The translations under genes were made by a program, and so were the position numbers. Positions 52,818 to 63,242 of a stretch of 64,000 bases of DNA are shown in pieces (the stretch's first letter is position 1; each line of letters opens with the position of its first letter). The notes below the pieces were generated by a model. The model saw nothing but the letters and a program-made list of their open reading frames with translations, was not told the DNA's origin and ran no database searches. The stretch lies in assembly GCA_019637095.1 (NCBI GenBank), contig JAHBWG010000029.1, positions 29,883-93,882 of the forward strand. Direction: 5' to 3'. This DNA is from Sandaracinaceae bacterium. Its GTDB lineage: Bacteria; Myxococcota_A; Polyangia; Polyangiales; Sandaracinaceae.

Positions 52818-52838
52818 AAGGTAGCAGTCGGGTACTCT
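52818..52838. promoter_or_regulatory. Back-to-back leaderless promoters, thioesterase and hydrolase
   Basis: In the 34-bp gap, TACCTT on the minus strand (52823-52818) ends six bases before ATG 52811, and TACTCT on the plus strand (52833-52838) ends seven bases before ATG 52846. The gap is too short for two full non-overlapping promoters with leaders, so both start codons must be near the RNA start. Confidence 0.45.
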
Positions 52839-52845
52839 CCGCGAG

Positions 52846-53688
52846 ATGCGGGTTCACCACCTGAGCTGCGGCACGATGTGCCCGCGCGGCGGCGGCTGGA
52901 TCGACGGCTCGGGGGCGTCGCTGCTCACCGAAGCGCGGCTCGTCTGCCACGTCTTGCTCGTAGAGACCGACGCGAGCGGCCTGGTGCTCGTCGACTCGGG
53001 TCTCGGCCTCGAGGATCTGCGCGACCCGCGCGGGCGCCTCGGCGGCGCGTTCACGGCGATCGCGCGGCCGCGGCGGGATCCGAGCGCGACGGCCTACCGC
53101 CGGATCGAGGCGTTGGGGCTCGATCCGGGAGACGTCCGTCACGTCGTCTTGACGCACATGGACCTCGACCACGCCGGCGCGCTCGCCGATTTCCCCGACG
53201 CGACCGTCCACCTGACGCGCGCCGAGCACGCGGCGGCGATGCACCCGCCCACCTTCGCCGAGAAGAACCGCTACCGCGCGGTGCAGTGGGCGCACGGCCC
53301 CCGCTTCGAGACCTACGAGCCGGACGGGGAGGCGTGGCTCGGCTTCGCGGCGGTGCGTGCGCTCGTCGGGCTGCCCCCGGAGATCCTCATGATCCCGCTC
53401 GACGGGCACTCGCGCGGGCACGCCGCGGTCGTGGTCCGCGATGGGGATCGCTGGCTCGTCCACGCAGGAGACGCCTACTTCCATGCGGGTGAGATGGACC
53501 CGGCCGCTCCGACGTGCACCGGCGGGCTGCGCCTCTTCCAGCGCCTCGCCGCGATCGACCCGATCCGGATGCGCCGCAACAAGGAGCGGCTACGCGAGCT
53601 CGCGCGCGATCACGCCGGCGAGGTCGAGGTGTTCTCGGCGCACGACCCCGGCGAGCTCGCGCGGATGCAGGCGCGTCGAGCCGGCTGA
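52846..53688 (+). CDS. Metallo-beta-lactamase-fold hydrolase
   Basis: A 280-residue enzyme. The Zn motif HMDLDHAG (HxDxDH) near residue 104 and the downstream His in LDGHSRGHAAV and GDAYFH plus the final SAHD are the expected ligands of the two-metal site. The N-terminus SCGTMCPRGGG resembles AHL-lactonase-like members of the family that hydrolyse acyl-homoserine lactones; the 280-residue size and lack of a long loop fit that group. Quorum-quenching is therefore an attractive guess, but a generic hydrolase is possible. It is cytoplasmic. Divergent from the thioesterase. Confidence 0.88.
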   Translation: MRVHHLSCGTMCPRGGGWIDGSGASLLTEARLVCHVLLVETDASGLVLVDSGLGLEDLRDPRGRLGGAFTAIARPRRDPSATAYRRIEALGLDPGDVRHVVLTHMDLDHAGALADFPDATVHLTRAEHAAAMHPPTFAEKNRYRAVQWAHGPRFETYEPDGEAWLGFAAVRALVGLPPEILMIPLDGHSRGHAAVVVRDGDRWLVHAGDAYFHAGEMDPAAPTCTGGLRLFQRLAAIDPIRMRRNKERLRELARDHAGEVEVFSAHDPGELARMQARRAG

Positions 53689-53705
53689 CCCCGCGAGGCG
53701 GCGCC

Positions 53706-53753
53706 GTCGTCGCCCGCCGACGACAGTCGTCGCCTGCGCTCGACGGTCGTCGC
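53706..53753. repeat. GTCGTCGC phased direct repeats with hairpin
   Basis: GTCGTCGC occurs at 53706, 53726 and 53746, exactly 20 bases apart (about two helical turns). The first copy also forms a 7-bp stem with CGACGAC (53718-53724). They lie in the 127-bp gap between the metallo-beta-lactamase gene and the DUF4139 gene, so they could be a protein-binding array or a weak terminator. Confidence 0.45.
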
Positions 53754-53815
53754 GGTCGCGGACCGCGCGCGCTCGCGCGCGTCGCGCCGGAACGCGGCTT
53801 GCGGTGCGCTCGGCG

Positions 53816-56056
53816 ATGCGAACGTGGATTGGCTCTCTCACTCTCGCCCTCTTCACCGGCGCGTGCGGGGCGTCGAGCACGCCGATGCGCCTCGAGCGGG
53901 TGGTGCTCTACCAGAACGGGGTCGGCTACTTCGAGCGGACCGGGCGCGCCGACGCCGAGGGCGTCCGGCTCCGGCTCCGTGCGCACGAGGTCGACGACGT
54001 CCTGACCACCCTCACCGTGCTCGACGCCGGCGGCGCGGAGGGCGACGCGCTCGCGCCCTCCGCGGTGTTGCCCGCGGGATCTGTCGCAGAAGACGAGGCG
54101 CTCGCCCTCACGGTCGGGCTCGGCGGTCGGGCGCGGCCGGTGACGCTCGCGTACAGCGCGCCGACGTCCGCGTGGCGCGCATCGTACCGGCTCGTCCTGC
54201 CCGAAGCGCGCGGCGCCGACGACGCGTGGCTCCAGGTGTGGGCGGTCGTCGACAACACGAGCGCCGAGGACTGGCGCGACGTCGAGCTCGTCCTGGCGAC
54301 CGACGCCCCGCTCTCGTTCGCCGTGGATCTGCGCACGCCGCGCACGGTCGCGCGACCGAACCTCACCGGTCACCACCCGCCTCCGATCGCGTTCGGCCCG
54401 GTCCGCGCCGAGCGCTCGACGCGCGGCGACCGCGACGGGGACGGCCTGCGCGACGAGGACGACCGCTGCCCCGACGACCCCGAGGACTCCGACGGGTTCG
54501 AGGACGACGACGGCTGCCCCGACCCCGACAACGATGGGGACGGAATCGCGGACGTGGACGACGTGTGCCCCACGGAGCCCGAGGCGTACAACGGGAACGA
54601 CGACCTCGACGGCTGCCCCGACCAGGGCCGCGTCGTGCTGACCGACTCGCGCATCGAGGTGCTCGACCACGTCTACTTCGCGGCTGGCTCCTCGTCGCTG
54701 GCCTCCGGCAGCCTCCCCGTCGTGGACGCGGTCGCGCGCACGCTCACCGCCAACCCCCAGATCCGCCGCCTCGAGGTCGAGGGCCACGCCGACGCGAGCG
54801 AGGACAGCCCCTGGCGCGTCAGCGCGGAGCGCGCCGCCGTCGTGCGCAACGCGCTCGTCGAGCGCGGCGTCGCGTCGGAGCGCCTCGTGGACCTCGCGTA
54901 CGGGGCGACGCGACCCCTGCGCGCCGGCGCCGACGAGCGGAACCGCCGCGCGGGCTTCCGCATCGAGGCCCTCGCCGACGCGGTGATCGACGGAACCTCC
55001 GACGGAGCGCCGGCGCGCGGCGTCCGCCGCGACGCGCTCGCGCGGTCCGGCGTCGAGACGCCGCTGCCGCGCACCGGCGGCGGCGGCACGCGCTTCCCCG
55101 TCGCACGCGGCGTCTCGGTGCCCGCGGGCTCCTCGGCGATGGTGACCATCCTGCACCGCCCGGTGAGCGGGGAAGACGTGTTGCTCCATCGCGTGGACCC
55201 GAACGTCCCGTCGAGCGCGCGACACCCCTTCCGCGCCGCGCGCTTCGTGAACCGGAGCGGCGTCGATCTCGTCGCGGGCCCGATCTCGCTCTTCGCGCGC
55301 GGCGAGCTCGTCGGCGAGGGCCTCCTCGACGGGCTGCGCGCCGGCGAGAACGCCTTCGTCCCTTACGCGGTCGACGACTCCACGCACGTCGCGCGGAGCG
55401 CCCGCTCCAGCGACGTCCCGGCGCGCCTCCTGGGCCTCACCGACGCGCGCCTGCGCCTCGAGCGCACGTCGATCCTGCGCACGACCTATCGCGTCGAGGC
55501 GGGCCGCCACGCCCCGGCGCGGCTCTTCATCCGTCACGCGCGGAGCCACGGCTACGAGGCGGTCGATCTGCCGCCGCACACCGAGGCCAGTCCCGAGGCG
55601 CTCCTCGTCCCGCTCCCCCTCGCGCCCGGCCGCGACGCGACGCTCGTGATCGAGGAGCGGCGGCCCGTCGAGGGCAGCGTCGAGCTCGGCGCGGACCTGT
55701 CCGTGGACCTCGAGCCGTTCTTCGCCGGCACCGACCTCGAGCCCTCGCTCGCGCCGCGCGTCCGCGCCCTGCTCGACGCCCGCGCGGAGCTCGCGCGCGT
55801 CGGCGAGGAGTCGGCGCTGCTGTCGCGCCAGCTCTCGGAGACCGCGCGCCGCACCGCCGAGCTGCGGCAGAGCGTCACGGCGCTCGACGAGCGCGCCGGC
55901 GCGAGCAGCCGCGCGGTGCGTCAGCGGATCGCGGCGCGGCTCGCCGAGGCGGTCGCGCACGCCGAGCAGCTCTCCGAGCGCCTGCTCGCGTTGCGCGCGG
56001 CCGAGGTCGAGGCCCGCGCGCGCCTGCGCGAGACGGCGCGCGACGCGGCGTTCTGA
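53816..56056 (+). CDS. DUF4139-type lipoprotein with TSP3 and OmpA domain inserted
   Basis: A 746-residue lipoprotein (lipobox TGAC, Cys17). Residues about 22-185 match the first half of DUF4139 (VVLYQNGVGYFERTG, LAYSAPTSAWRASYRLVLP, VVDNTSAEDWRDVELVLAT). Instead of continuing, residues about 200-268 are calcium-binding thrombospondin type 3 repeats (DRDGDGLRDEDDRCPDDPEDS) and 275-385 an OmpA C-like peptidoglycan domain (EVEGHADASEDSPWRVSAERA). The rest (385-680) looks like the second half of DUF4139, ending in a coiled coil. The protein would tether the outer membrane to the cell wall. ATG 53816 is the first start before the signal. Confidence 0.85.
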   Translation: MRTWIGSLTLALFTGACGASSTPMRLERVVLYQNGVGYFERTGRADAEGVRLRLRAHEVDDVLTTLTVLDAGGAEGDALAPSAVLPAGSVAEDEALALTVGLGGRARPVTLAYSAPTSAWRASYRLVLPEARGADDAWLQVWAVVDNTSAEDWRDVELVLATDAPLSFAVDLRTPRTVARPNLTGHHPPPIAFGPVRAERSTRGDRDGDGLRDEDDRCPDDPEDSDGFEDDDGCPDPDNDGDGIADVDDVCPTEPEAYNGNDDLDGCPDQGRVVLTDSRIEVLDHVYFAAGSSSLASGSLPVVDAVARTLTANPQIRRLEVEGHADASEDSPWRVSAERAAVVRNALVERGVASERLVDLAYGATRPLRAGADERNRRAGFRIEALADAVIDGTSDGAPARGVRRDALARSGVETPLPRTGGGGTRFPVARGVSVPAGSSAMVTILHRPVSGEDVLLHRVDPNVPSSARHPFRAARFVNRSGVDLVAGPISLFARGELVGEGLLDGLRAGENAFVPYAVDDSTHVARSARSSDVPARLLGLTDARLRLERTSILRTTYRVEAGRHAPARLFIRHARSHGYEAVDLPPHTEASPEALLVPLPLAPGRDATLVIEERRPVEGSVELGADLSVDLEPFFAGTDLEPSLAPRVRALLDARAELARVGEESALLSRQLSETARRTAELRQSVTALDERAGASSRAVRQRIAARLAEAVAHAEQLSERLLALRAAEVEARARLRETARDAAF

Positions 56057-56067
56057 GCTCGATCGAG

Positions 56068-56087
56068 GGCGCCGCCGTCACGGCGCC
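56068..56087 (+). terminator. GC hairpin after the DUF4139/OmpA gene
   Basis: GGCGCCG (56068-56074), loop CCGTCA, CGGCGCC (56081-56087) form a 7-bp stem 12 bases after the stop. There is no U-tract. It may be a Rho-dependent stop aid or an mRNA end stabiliser. Confidence 0.4.
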
Positions 56088-56119
56088 TCGCGATCGCCCG
56101 CGCTCGGACGCTGCCAGGG

Positions 56120-56125
56120 TAGAGT
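56120..56125 (+). promoter_or_regulatory. -10-like TAGAGT before the glycosidase-like gene
   Basis: TAGAGT (56120-56125) ends seven bases before ATG 56133. The same hexamer precedes the mscS-like gene and the lipoprotein at 29808. Confidence 0.35.
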
Positions 56126-56132
56126 GCTGGGG

Positions 56133-57407
56133 ATGCGCCGCCCGCTCGTCCTCGCGTGGCTCTGTCTCCACGCGCTCAGCGCTCACGCGCTCTCTGCCTG
56201 CGAGGGCACGCTCGGCGGGGCCGACGACGCCGGCCGCTTCGACGCGAGCGCCCCCGATGGCGGCACCGCCGACGCGGCGGCGCTCGACGCGGCCCTCGAC
56301 GCCGCGACCGTGGCGCCGGACGCCAGCCCCGACGCCTCCACGCCCGACGCCGGCCCGCCGCCTCTCTCCGACAACCGCTTCGGCATCGGCCTCGTCGGCC
56401 CGGGGGACACGCAGCAACTCGACTTGACAGCCGACCTCGCCGGCCCGGGCGGTTGGATCAAGCCCATCTTCGACGGCGTCGTCCCGGGCATGGCCGGGCC
56501 CAAGCCCGAGTGGATCGAGCGCGTGCGCGAGCTCTACGCGCGCGAGCTCGTCCCCGTCGTCCGCTTCGCGCCGGACTGGGGCGACCGCCGCGTCCGCAAC
56601 CAGAGCGATCCGGGCAGCGATGGCCTGCGGTACACCGCGCTCGCGGCGAGCTACGTCGCCATCGTGCGCGGCCTGCCGATCCCCGAGGGGCGGCGCTTCT
56701 ACGTCGAGGTCCACAACGAGCCGAACCTCTGCTACGAGTGGTCGTGCGATCGCGGCCGCTTCGAGGGAGACCGCATCCCGAGCGAGCGCATCGCCCTCGA
56801 GTACGCCTCGATGTTGCGCGACGTCGCCGACGCGCTCCACGCGCTCGGCGACCCGCGCATCCAGGTCGTCAACGGGGGCCTCGCGCCGGGCGGCGTGCGC
56901 TGGTGCGAGTGCGTGGGCCCGGGGGAGGGCGGGTTCGAGGCGGGCAACACGAGCGCCGACTTCCTGCGCCAGATGGCCGCGGGCGTGCCCGGCGTGTTCG
57001 ATCGGATCGACGCCTTCGCCTCACACGCCTACCCGGCGGAGGGCGAGGGCTGGGGCTTCTTCGTCCCGTACGAGCGCGCCGGGCCCGGCCTGCGCTGGCT
57101 CGAGCGCGAGCTCGCCGCGATCGAGCGGCCCTCCCTCGACGTGCTGCTGACCGAGACCGGCTGGCCGGCGACGCACGGCGGTCACACCTTCGGCAGCCGC
57201 GAGGACGTCGCGCGCTGGACCCGCGCGGCCTACGAGGGCTTCTGGCTCGAGCACCCCAACGTGCGCGCCGTGATGCCGTTCATCCTGCTCGACCGCGGCG
57301 GCTCGTGGGACGGCTTCGCGTGGGCCAGCCCCGGCGGAGAGCCGTACCCGGTGTTCCAGGAGATCCGCAACCTACGTTGCGCCCGGATCCCCGGCCGCTG
57401 CCCCTGA
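56133..57407 (+). CDS. Clan-A glycoside hydrolase-like lipoprotein
   Basis: A 424-residue lipoprotein (lipobox LSAC, Cys23) with an Asp/Ala-rich spacer (about 25-70) before a TIM-barrel-type catalytic domain. The two acidic residues of a retaining clan GH-A glycosidase are visible: Glu196 in VHNEPN (acid/base) and Glu341 in LLTETGW (nucleophile), spaced by the expected number of strands. Other barrel hints are VRFAPDWG and FASHAYPAEG. The family is GH39, GH5 or a relative; the substrate is unknown but a plant or bacterial polysaccharide is likely. It is a cell-surface enzyme and is convergent with aat. Confidence 0.8.
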   Translation: MRRPLVLAWLCLHALSAHALSACEGTLGGADDAGRFDASAPDGGTADAAALDAALDAATVAPDASPDASTPDAGPPPLSDNRFGIGLVGPGDTQQLDLTADLAGPGGWIKPIFDGVVPGMAGPKPEWIERVRELYARELVPVVRFAPDWGDRRVRNQSDPGSDGLRYTALAASYVAIVRGLPIPEGRRFYVEVHNEPNLCYEWSCDRGRFEGDRIPSERIALEYASMLRDVADALHALGDPRIQVVNGGLAPGGVRWCECVGPGEGGFEAGNTSADFLRQMAAGVPGVFDRIDAFASHAYPAEGEGWGFFVPYERAGPGLRWLERELAAIERPSLDVLLTETGWPATHGGHTFGSREDVARWTRAAYEGFWLEHPNVRAVMPFILLDRGGSWDGFAWASPGGEPYPVFQEIRNLRCARIPGRCP

Positions 57408-57420
57408 CCCCGGCGGGCGC

Positions 57421-58140
57421 TCAGGGGCTCAGCCGCGAGAGCGCCTCGCCGGGCGAGAGCGTGCGCTCCCACGGGCCGCGGCGCGTGGGATGGGCGAGCG
57501 CGTCCTTCAGCGCCTCGAGGAAGCGGCGGCGCGGCCAGAGCTCGGCGCCGAAGCGCGCGAGGTGCTCGGTGTGCACCTGGCAGTCGACGATCGAGAAGCG
57601 CCACTCGACGAGGTGGCCGAGCAGCGTCACGAACGCCACCTTGGAGGCGTCCGGGCGGCGCGCGAACATCGACTCGCCGAAGAACACCCCGCCGAGCGAG
57701 ACGCCGTAGAGGCCACCCGCGAGCTCGCCGTCCGCCCAGGCCTCGACGCTGTGGGCGAGGCCGAGCGCGTGCAGCCCCTCGAAGCCCTCGACGAGCTCGT
57801 CGGTGATCCACGTGCCCGACTGTCCCGGGCGCGGCGCCTCGCCGCACGCGCGGATCACGCGGTCGAACGCGGTGTCGAACGTGATCTCGTAGGCGTCGCG
57901 GCGGATGGCCTTCTTCACCGAGCGCGGGGCGCGCGCGCGCGCGGGCTCGAGGACGAAGCGCGGGTTCGGTGAGAACCACAGGAGCGGGTAGCCCTCCGTC
58001 GGCCAAGGGAAGATGCCTTGCCCGTAGGCGAGGAGCAGGCGCCGCGGATCGAAGTCGCCTCCGATCGCGACGAGGCCGTCCGAGGAGGCGCCCTCGGGCG
58101 GCGGGAACACGAGCTCTTCGGTCAAGAGGTAGACGGGCAC
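57421..58140 (-). CDS. aat: Leucyl/phenylalanyl-tRNA-protein transferase Aat
   Basis: A 239-residue enzyme that attaches Leu or Phe from charged tRNA to N-terminal Arg or Lys, marking proteins for ClpAPS degradation. Family phrases are VAIGGDFDPRRLLLAYGQGIFPW, WFSPNPRFVL, GGVFFGESMFARRPDASKVAF and DCQVHTEHLARFGA. Length matches E. coli Aat (234). The GTG start is seven bases after the clpA stop, so clpS, clpA and aat form one operon. This keeps all three parts of the bacterial N-degron pathway together. It ends 14 bp from the convergent glycosidase-like gene. Confidence 0.95.
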   Translation of the reverse strand: MPVYLLTEELVFPPPEGASSDGLVAIGGDFDPRRLLLAYGQGIFPWPTEGYPLLWFSPNPRFVLEPARARAPRSVKKAIRRDAYEITFDTAFDRVIRACGEAPRPGQSGTWITDELVEGFEGLHALGLAHSVEAWADGELAGGLYGVSLGGVFFGESMFARRPDASKVAFVTLLGHLVEWRFSIVDCQVHTEHLARFGAELWPRRRFLEALKDALAHPTRRGPWERTLSPGEALSRLSP

Positions 58141-58147
58141 CGACCCG

Positions 58148-60421
<2,274 letters not shown>

Positions 60422-60458
60422 GGGTACCTGCGAAAGGATAAGGCCCGGATGGCCGACG

Positions 60459-60791
60459 TCACTCGTCGTCGTCCTCTTCGGGCTCCATGGTGAGGCGCAG
60501 CGGGTACTCGCGCTCGCGCGCGAGCTGCTCGACGGTGCGGAGCTTCGTCTCGGCGACCTCACGCGTGAAGACCCCCGCGACGCCGATCCCGTTGTAGTGG
60601 ACGTGCAGCATGATCCGCACGGCGTCGCCCTCCGAGTGGTGGAAGACGCCGCGCAGCACCTCCACGACGAACTCGCGCGTCGTGTAGTCGTCGTTGTGCA
60701 AGAGGACGCGGTACATCCGCGGGCGGCGGACCTTCTCCTCCCGCCGGGTCTCGACCACGACCCCTTCGTCTTCGTCCCAACGCTCGCTCAC
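60459..60791 (-). CDS. clpS: ATP-dependent Clp protease adaptor ClpS
   Basis: A 110-residue adaptor that recognises N-degrons and delivers them to ClpA. The Asp-Asn pair and hydrophobic pocket are visible in LHNDDYTTREFVVEVL, followed by HVHYNGIGVAGVFTREVAETK. The acidic C-terminus EPEEDDDE is a small extension. The GTG start is preceded by GGAG, and a TATAAC hexamer (60817-60812) gives a short leader. It is the first gene of clpS-clpA-aat; the 37-bp gap to clpA matches a coupled operon. Confidence 0.95.
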   Translation of the reverse strand: MSERWDEDEGVVVETRREEKVRRPRMYRVLLHNDDYTTREFVVEVLRGVFHHSEGDAVRIMLHVHYNGIGVAGVFTREVAETKLRTVEQLAREREYPLRLTMEPEEDDDE

Positions 60792-60811
60792 GTGCCGCTC
60801 CGCGAACCGAC

Positions 60812-60817
60812 GTTATA
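60812..60817 (-). promoter_or_regulatory. -10-like TATAAC for the clpS operon
   Basis: TATAAC on the minus strand (60817-60812) is one of the best -10 matches in the window. It overlaps the 3' end of the upstream small gene; transcription would start near 60805, giving about a 14-base leader with GGAG. Confidence 0.45.
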
Positions 60818-60819
60818 AA

Positions 60820-61275
60820 TCACTCGGGGCGCGGCGGCGACGCCTCGCGCGCGGCGCGCATCGCCGCCTCGAGCTCGTAGAGCCCGAGACCGCCGAAGGT
60901 GGGCTCGACGTAGAGCACTCCTTCGGTGCGCTCCACGCGCACCGCGACGCGCTCCTCGTCCGCCTCGAGCTGCCGCACGCTCTCCCACGCGACGCGCTCG
61001 GTCGCGCCCTCGTGCGCGAGCTCGAAGCCGTCCGCGTCGAGCGCGAGGTAGCTCTTGGACGGGTCGAGGCTCGCCTCGCGCGCGCGGGCCCAACGCCGGA
61101 ACCAGAACACCGCGACGAGGGCCGCCGCGCCGACCGCGATCCACGCGGCCCACGGCGGGCGCGTCAGGCCGAGCCAGATCGCGCCGACGACCGCCGCGAT
61201 GGCGGCCCAGAAGCGCAGCAGCCCTACGTCGTTGGTGCGCTCGTCGAGCGGCAGCGTGCGGTAGGGGCCCTCCAT
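60820..61275 (-). CDS. Small membrane protein with PH-like C-terminal domain
   Basis: A 151-residue protein. Two membrane helices lie near 20-38 and 44-61 (LRFWAAIAAVVGAIWLGL, WIAVGAAALVAVFWF), followed by a C-terminal domain with ALDADGFELAHEGATERVAWESVRQLEADEERVAVRV, the pattern of YcxB-like/bPH domains. TACAAT on the minus strand (61290-61285) is nine bases upstream of the ATG. No known partner. The gene is independent of the clpS operon, whose promoter lies in its 3' end. Function unknown. Confidence 0.72.
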   Translation of the reverse strand: MEGPYRTLPLDERTNDVGLLRFWAAIAAVVGAIWLGLTRPPWAAWIAVGAAALVAVFWFRRWARAREASLDPSKSYLALDADGFELAHEGATERVAWESVRQLEADEERVAVRVERTEGVLYVEPTFGGLGLYELEAAMRAAREASPPRPE

Positions 61276-61282
61276 CTCGCGA

Positions 61283-61666
61283 TCATTGTAGGGTGATCCG
61301 CGTCCAGAGCCGCACGTTGGTCGAGTTGCGCACGGCGACGAACGTCTCGTCGATCGAGATCAGGCGCGACAGATCCCCCGACGATGGAGCGGGGGCGTCT
61401 CCGTCCTCTTCGAAGGAGATCCACACGCCCACGGCGGCGGGCACCCGGCCCAGGCCGTGCTCGACGACGATCGTCCCCTGGGGCGGGTAGGGGAGCCAGC
61501 GCACGTCCGGCCCCGACCACGGCGAGCTCTGCCAGACGCCCTCCGGCGTGGTGCTCGCCATCGCGAGCTCCGGCGAGCCCGCGAGGTACTCGTAGGTCTC
61601 GCCGGTCGGCAGCCCACCGCAGCCGAGCGCGACGAGCGCCAGCGAGAGGAGCCACGCGCGCCTCAC
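61283..61666 (-). CDS. Small lipoprotein, unknown function
   Basis: A 127-residue lipoprotein (lipobox ALGC in LLSLALVALGCGG). The mature domain is beta-rich: VEHGLGRVPAAVGVWISFEEDG and VAVRNSTNVRLWTRITL, suggesting a carbohydrate- or jelly-roll-type fold. The GTG at 61666 overlaps the hemD-fusion stop (GTGA), so it is translationally coupled to an enzyme it has no obvious link with. The 3' end is 7 bp from the next gene start region. I do not recognise the family. Confidence 0.7.
   Translation of the reverse strand: MRRAWLLSLALVALGCGGLPTGETYEYLAGSPELAMASTTPEGVWQSSPWSGPDVRWLPYPPQGTIVVEHGLGRVPAAVGVWISFEEDGDAPAPSSGDLSRLISIDETFVAVRNSTNVRLWTRITLQ
61285..61290 (-). promoter_or_regulatory. -10-like TACAAT before the small membrane protein gene
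   Basis: TACAAT (61290-61285 on the minus strand) ends nine bases before ATG 61275, close to a leaderless start. Confidence 0.4.
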
Positions 61667-63186
61667 GCGAACGCCTCCCGGAGCGCGTCGACGAGCCCCT
61701 CGGCGGTGTAGTCGGTGGGCACGACGTGGACGGGCCAGCCGCGGGCCTCGGCGGCGTCCGCGGTGACCGGGCCGATGCACGCGAGGGTGAAGCCCTCGGC
61801 GAGCGCGTCGGCGTGCGCCCCGAGCGCCCCCGCGACCTCGCGCACGGTCGACGGAGAGGTGAACGTGACCACGTCGACGAGCTTGCGATGGATCACGTCG
61901 CGGATCGTCGCCGCGTCGTCCTCGCTCGGGCCGACGGTGCGGTACGCGGGCACGACGTCGACGTGCGCGCCTCGCTCGCGCAGCAGATCCGGCAGCGCCT
62001 CGCGCGCGACCTCCGCGCGGGGCAAGAGGACGCGCCGCCCGCGCACGTCGCCGCTCGCGAGGATCGCTTCGGCCGCGCCCTCGCCACGGTACTCGTCCGG
62101 GATCACGTCGGCGCGCACGCCGTGCGCGCGCAGCGCCTCGGCGGTGGCGGGCCCGATCGCGCACACGCGGGCGCCGCCGAGCGCGCGCGCGTCTCGGCCC
62201 TGCCGCGCGATCTCCTCGAAGAGCGCGGCGACGCCGTTCGCGCTGGTGAGCACGATCCAGTCGTAGCCCATCCGCGCGACCGCCTCGCGCAGCGGCGCCG
62301 GATCGCGCGGGCCGACGATGCGGATGGCGGGCGCGAGGACGGCCTCGGCGCCCTCTTCGCGCAAGAGCCGCGCGGTCTCGTCGCTCTGGTGCGCGGGGCG
62401 CGTGACGAGCACGCGCTTGCCGAACAGCGGCTGCGCGTCGTACCAGCGCAGCGTCTCGCGCAGGGCCACCACGTCGCCGATCACGGTCAGCGCGGGCAGC
62501 CCGAGCCCGGCGGCGCGGGCGCGCTCGCCGATCGTCGCCACCGTGCCGACGACGCACCGCTGCCGCGGGAGCGACGCGCTCTCGATCACGGCGGCGGGCG
62601 TCGCCGGATCGCGCCCGTGCTCGACGAGCAGGCGCATGAGCTCGGGGAGCTTGCGCATGCCCATGAAGATCACGAGCGTCTCGGCCGCGGTCGCGAGCTT
62701 GTCCCACTCGTGGCTCGAGCGATCCTTGTCGGGCGACTCGGTCGCGGTGAGGTAGAGGACCGAGCTCGAGCGCGCGCGGTGCGTGAGCGCGATGCCCGCG
62801 TACGCCGTCGCCGCGAGCGACGAGGGCACGCCGGGGACGACCTCGAACGGCACGCCGTGCGCGGCGAGGTGCTCGGCCTCCTCGGAGCCGCGCCCGAAGA
62901 GGTACGGGTCCCCGCCTTTGAGGCGCACGACGAGCTTGCCCTCGCGCGCCGCCGCGACCATGCGCGCGTTGATGCGCTCCTGTCGCTCCGACGGGCGGCC
63001 CGCGCGCTTGCCCACGAACTCGAGCACGGCGCTCGCCGGCGCGTGCCGCAGGACGTCCGGGTGCACGAGCGCGTCGTAGAGCACGAGATCCGCCTCGCCG
63101 AGGCGGCGGACGGCCTTGAGGCTCACGAGCTCCGGATCGCCCGGGCCCGCGCCACACAAGACGACTCTGCCCCGCGGCTTCGCCAT
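61663..63186 (-). CDS. cobA-hemD: Uroporphyrinogen-III methyltransferase/synthase fusion (CobA-HemD)
   Basis: A 507-residue fusion. Residues about 1-245 are uroporphyrinogen-III C-methyltransferase (SUMT): GAGPGDPELVSLKAVRRL at the N-terminus, VVRLKGGDPYLFGRGSEE, and PGVPSSLAATAYAGIALTH are signature blocks. Residues about 255-507 are uroporphyrinogen-III synthase (HemD): VLVTRPAHQSDETARLL, WIVLTSANGVAALFEE and TFTSPSTVREVAG. It would both form uroporphyrinogen III and send it towards siroheme or cobalamin. The ATG is preceded by TAGGCT (63201-63196), nine bases away. Fusions of this order are known in several phyla. Confidence 0.95.
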   Translation of the reverse strand: MAKPRGRVVLCGAGPGDPELVSLKAVRRLGEADLVLYDALVHPDVLRHAPASAVLEFVGKRAGRPSERQERINARMVAAAREGKLVVRLKGGDPYLFGRGSEEAEHLAAHGVPFEVVPGVPSSLAATAYAGIALTHRARSSSVLYLTATESPDKDRSSHEWDKLATAAETLVIFMGMRKLPELMRLLVEHGRDPATPAAVIESASLPRQRCVVGTVATIGERARAAGLGLPALTVIGDVVALRETLRWYDAQPLFGKRVLVTRPAHQSDETARLLREEGAEAVLAPAIRIVGPRDPAPLREAVARMGYDWIVLTSANGVAALFEEIARQGRDARALGGARVCAIGPATAEALRAHGVRADVIPDEYRGEGAAEAILASGDVRGRRVLLPRAEVAREALPDLLRERGAHVDVVPAYRTVGPSEDDAATIRDVIHRKLVDVVTFTSPSTVREVAGALGAHADALAEGFTLACIGPVTADAAEARGWPVHVVPTDYTAEGLVDALREAFA

Positions 63187-63242
63187 GCGGCGCGTAGCCT
63201 AGCAGGGCGCCGCGGCGGCGCCCTCGCTCGTGGACCACGCGC

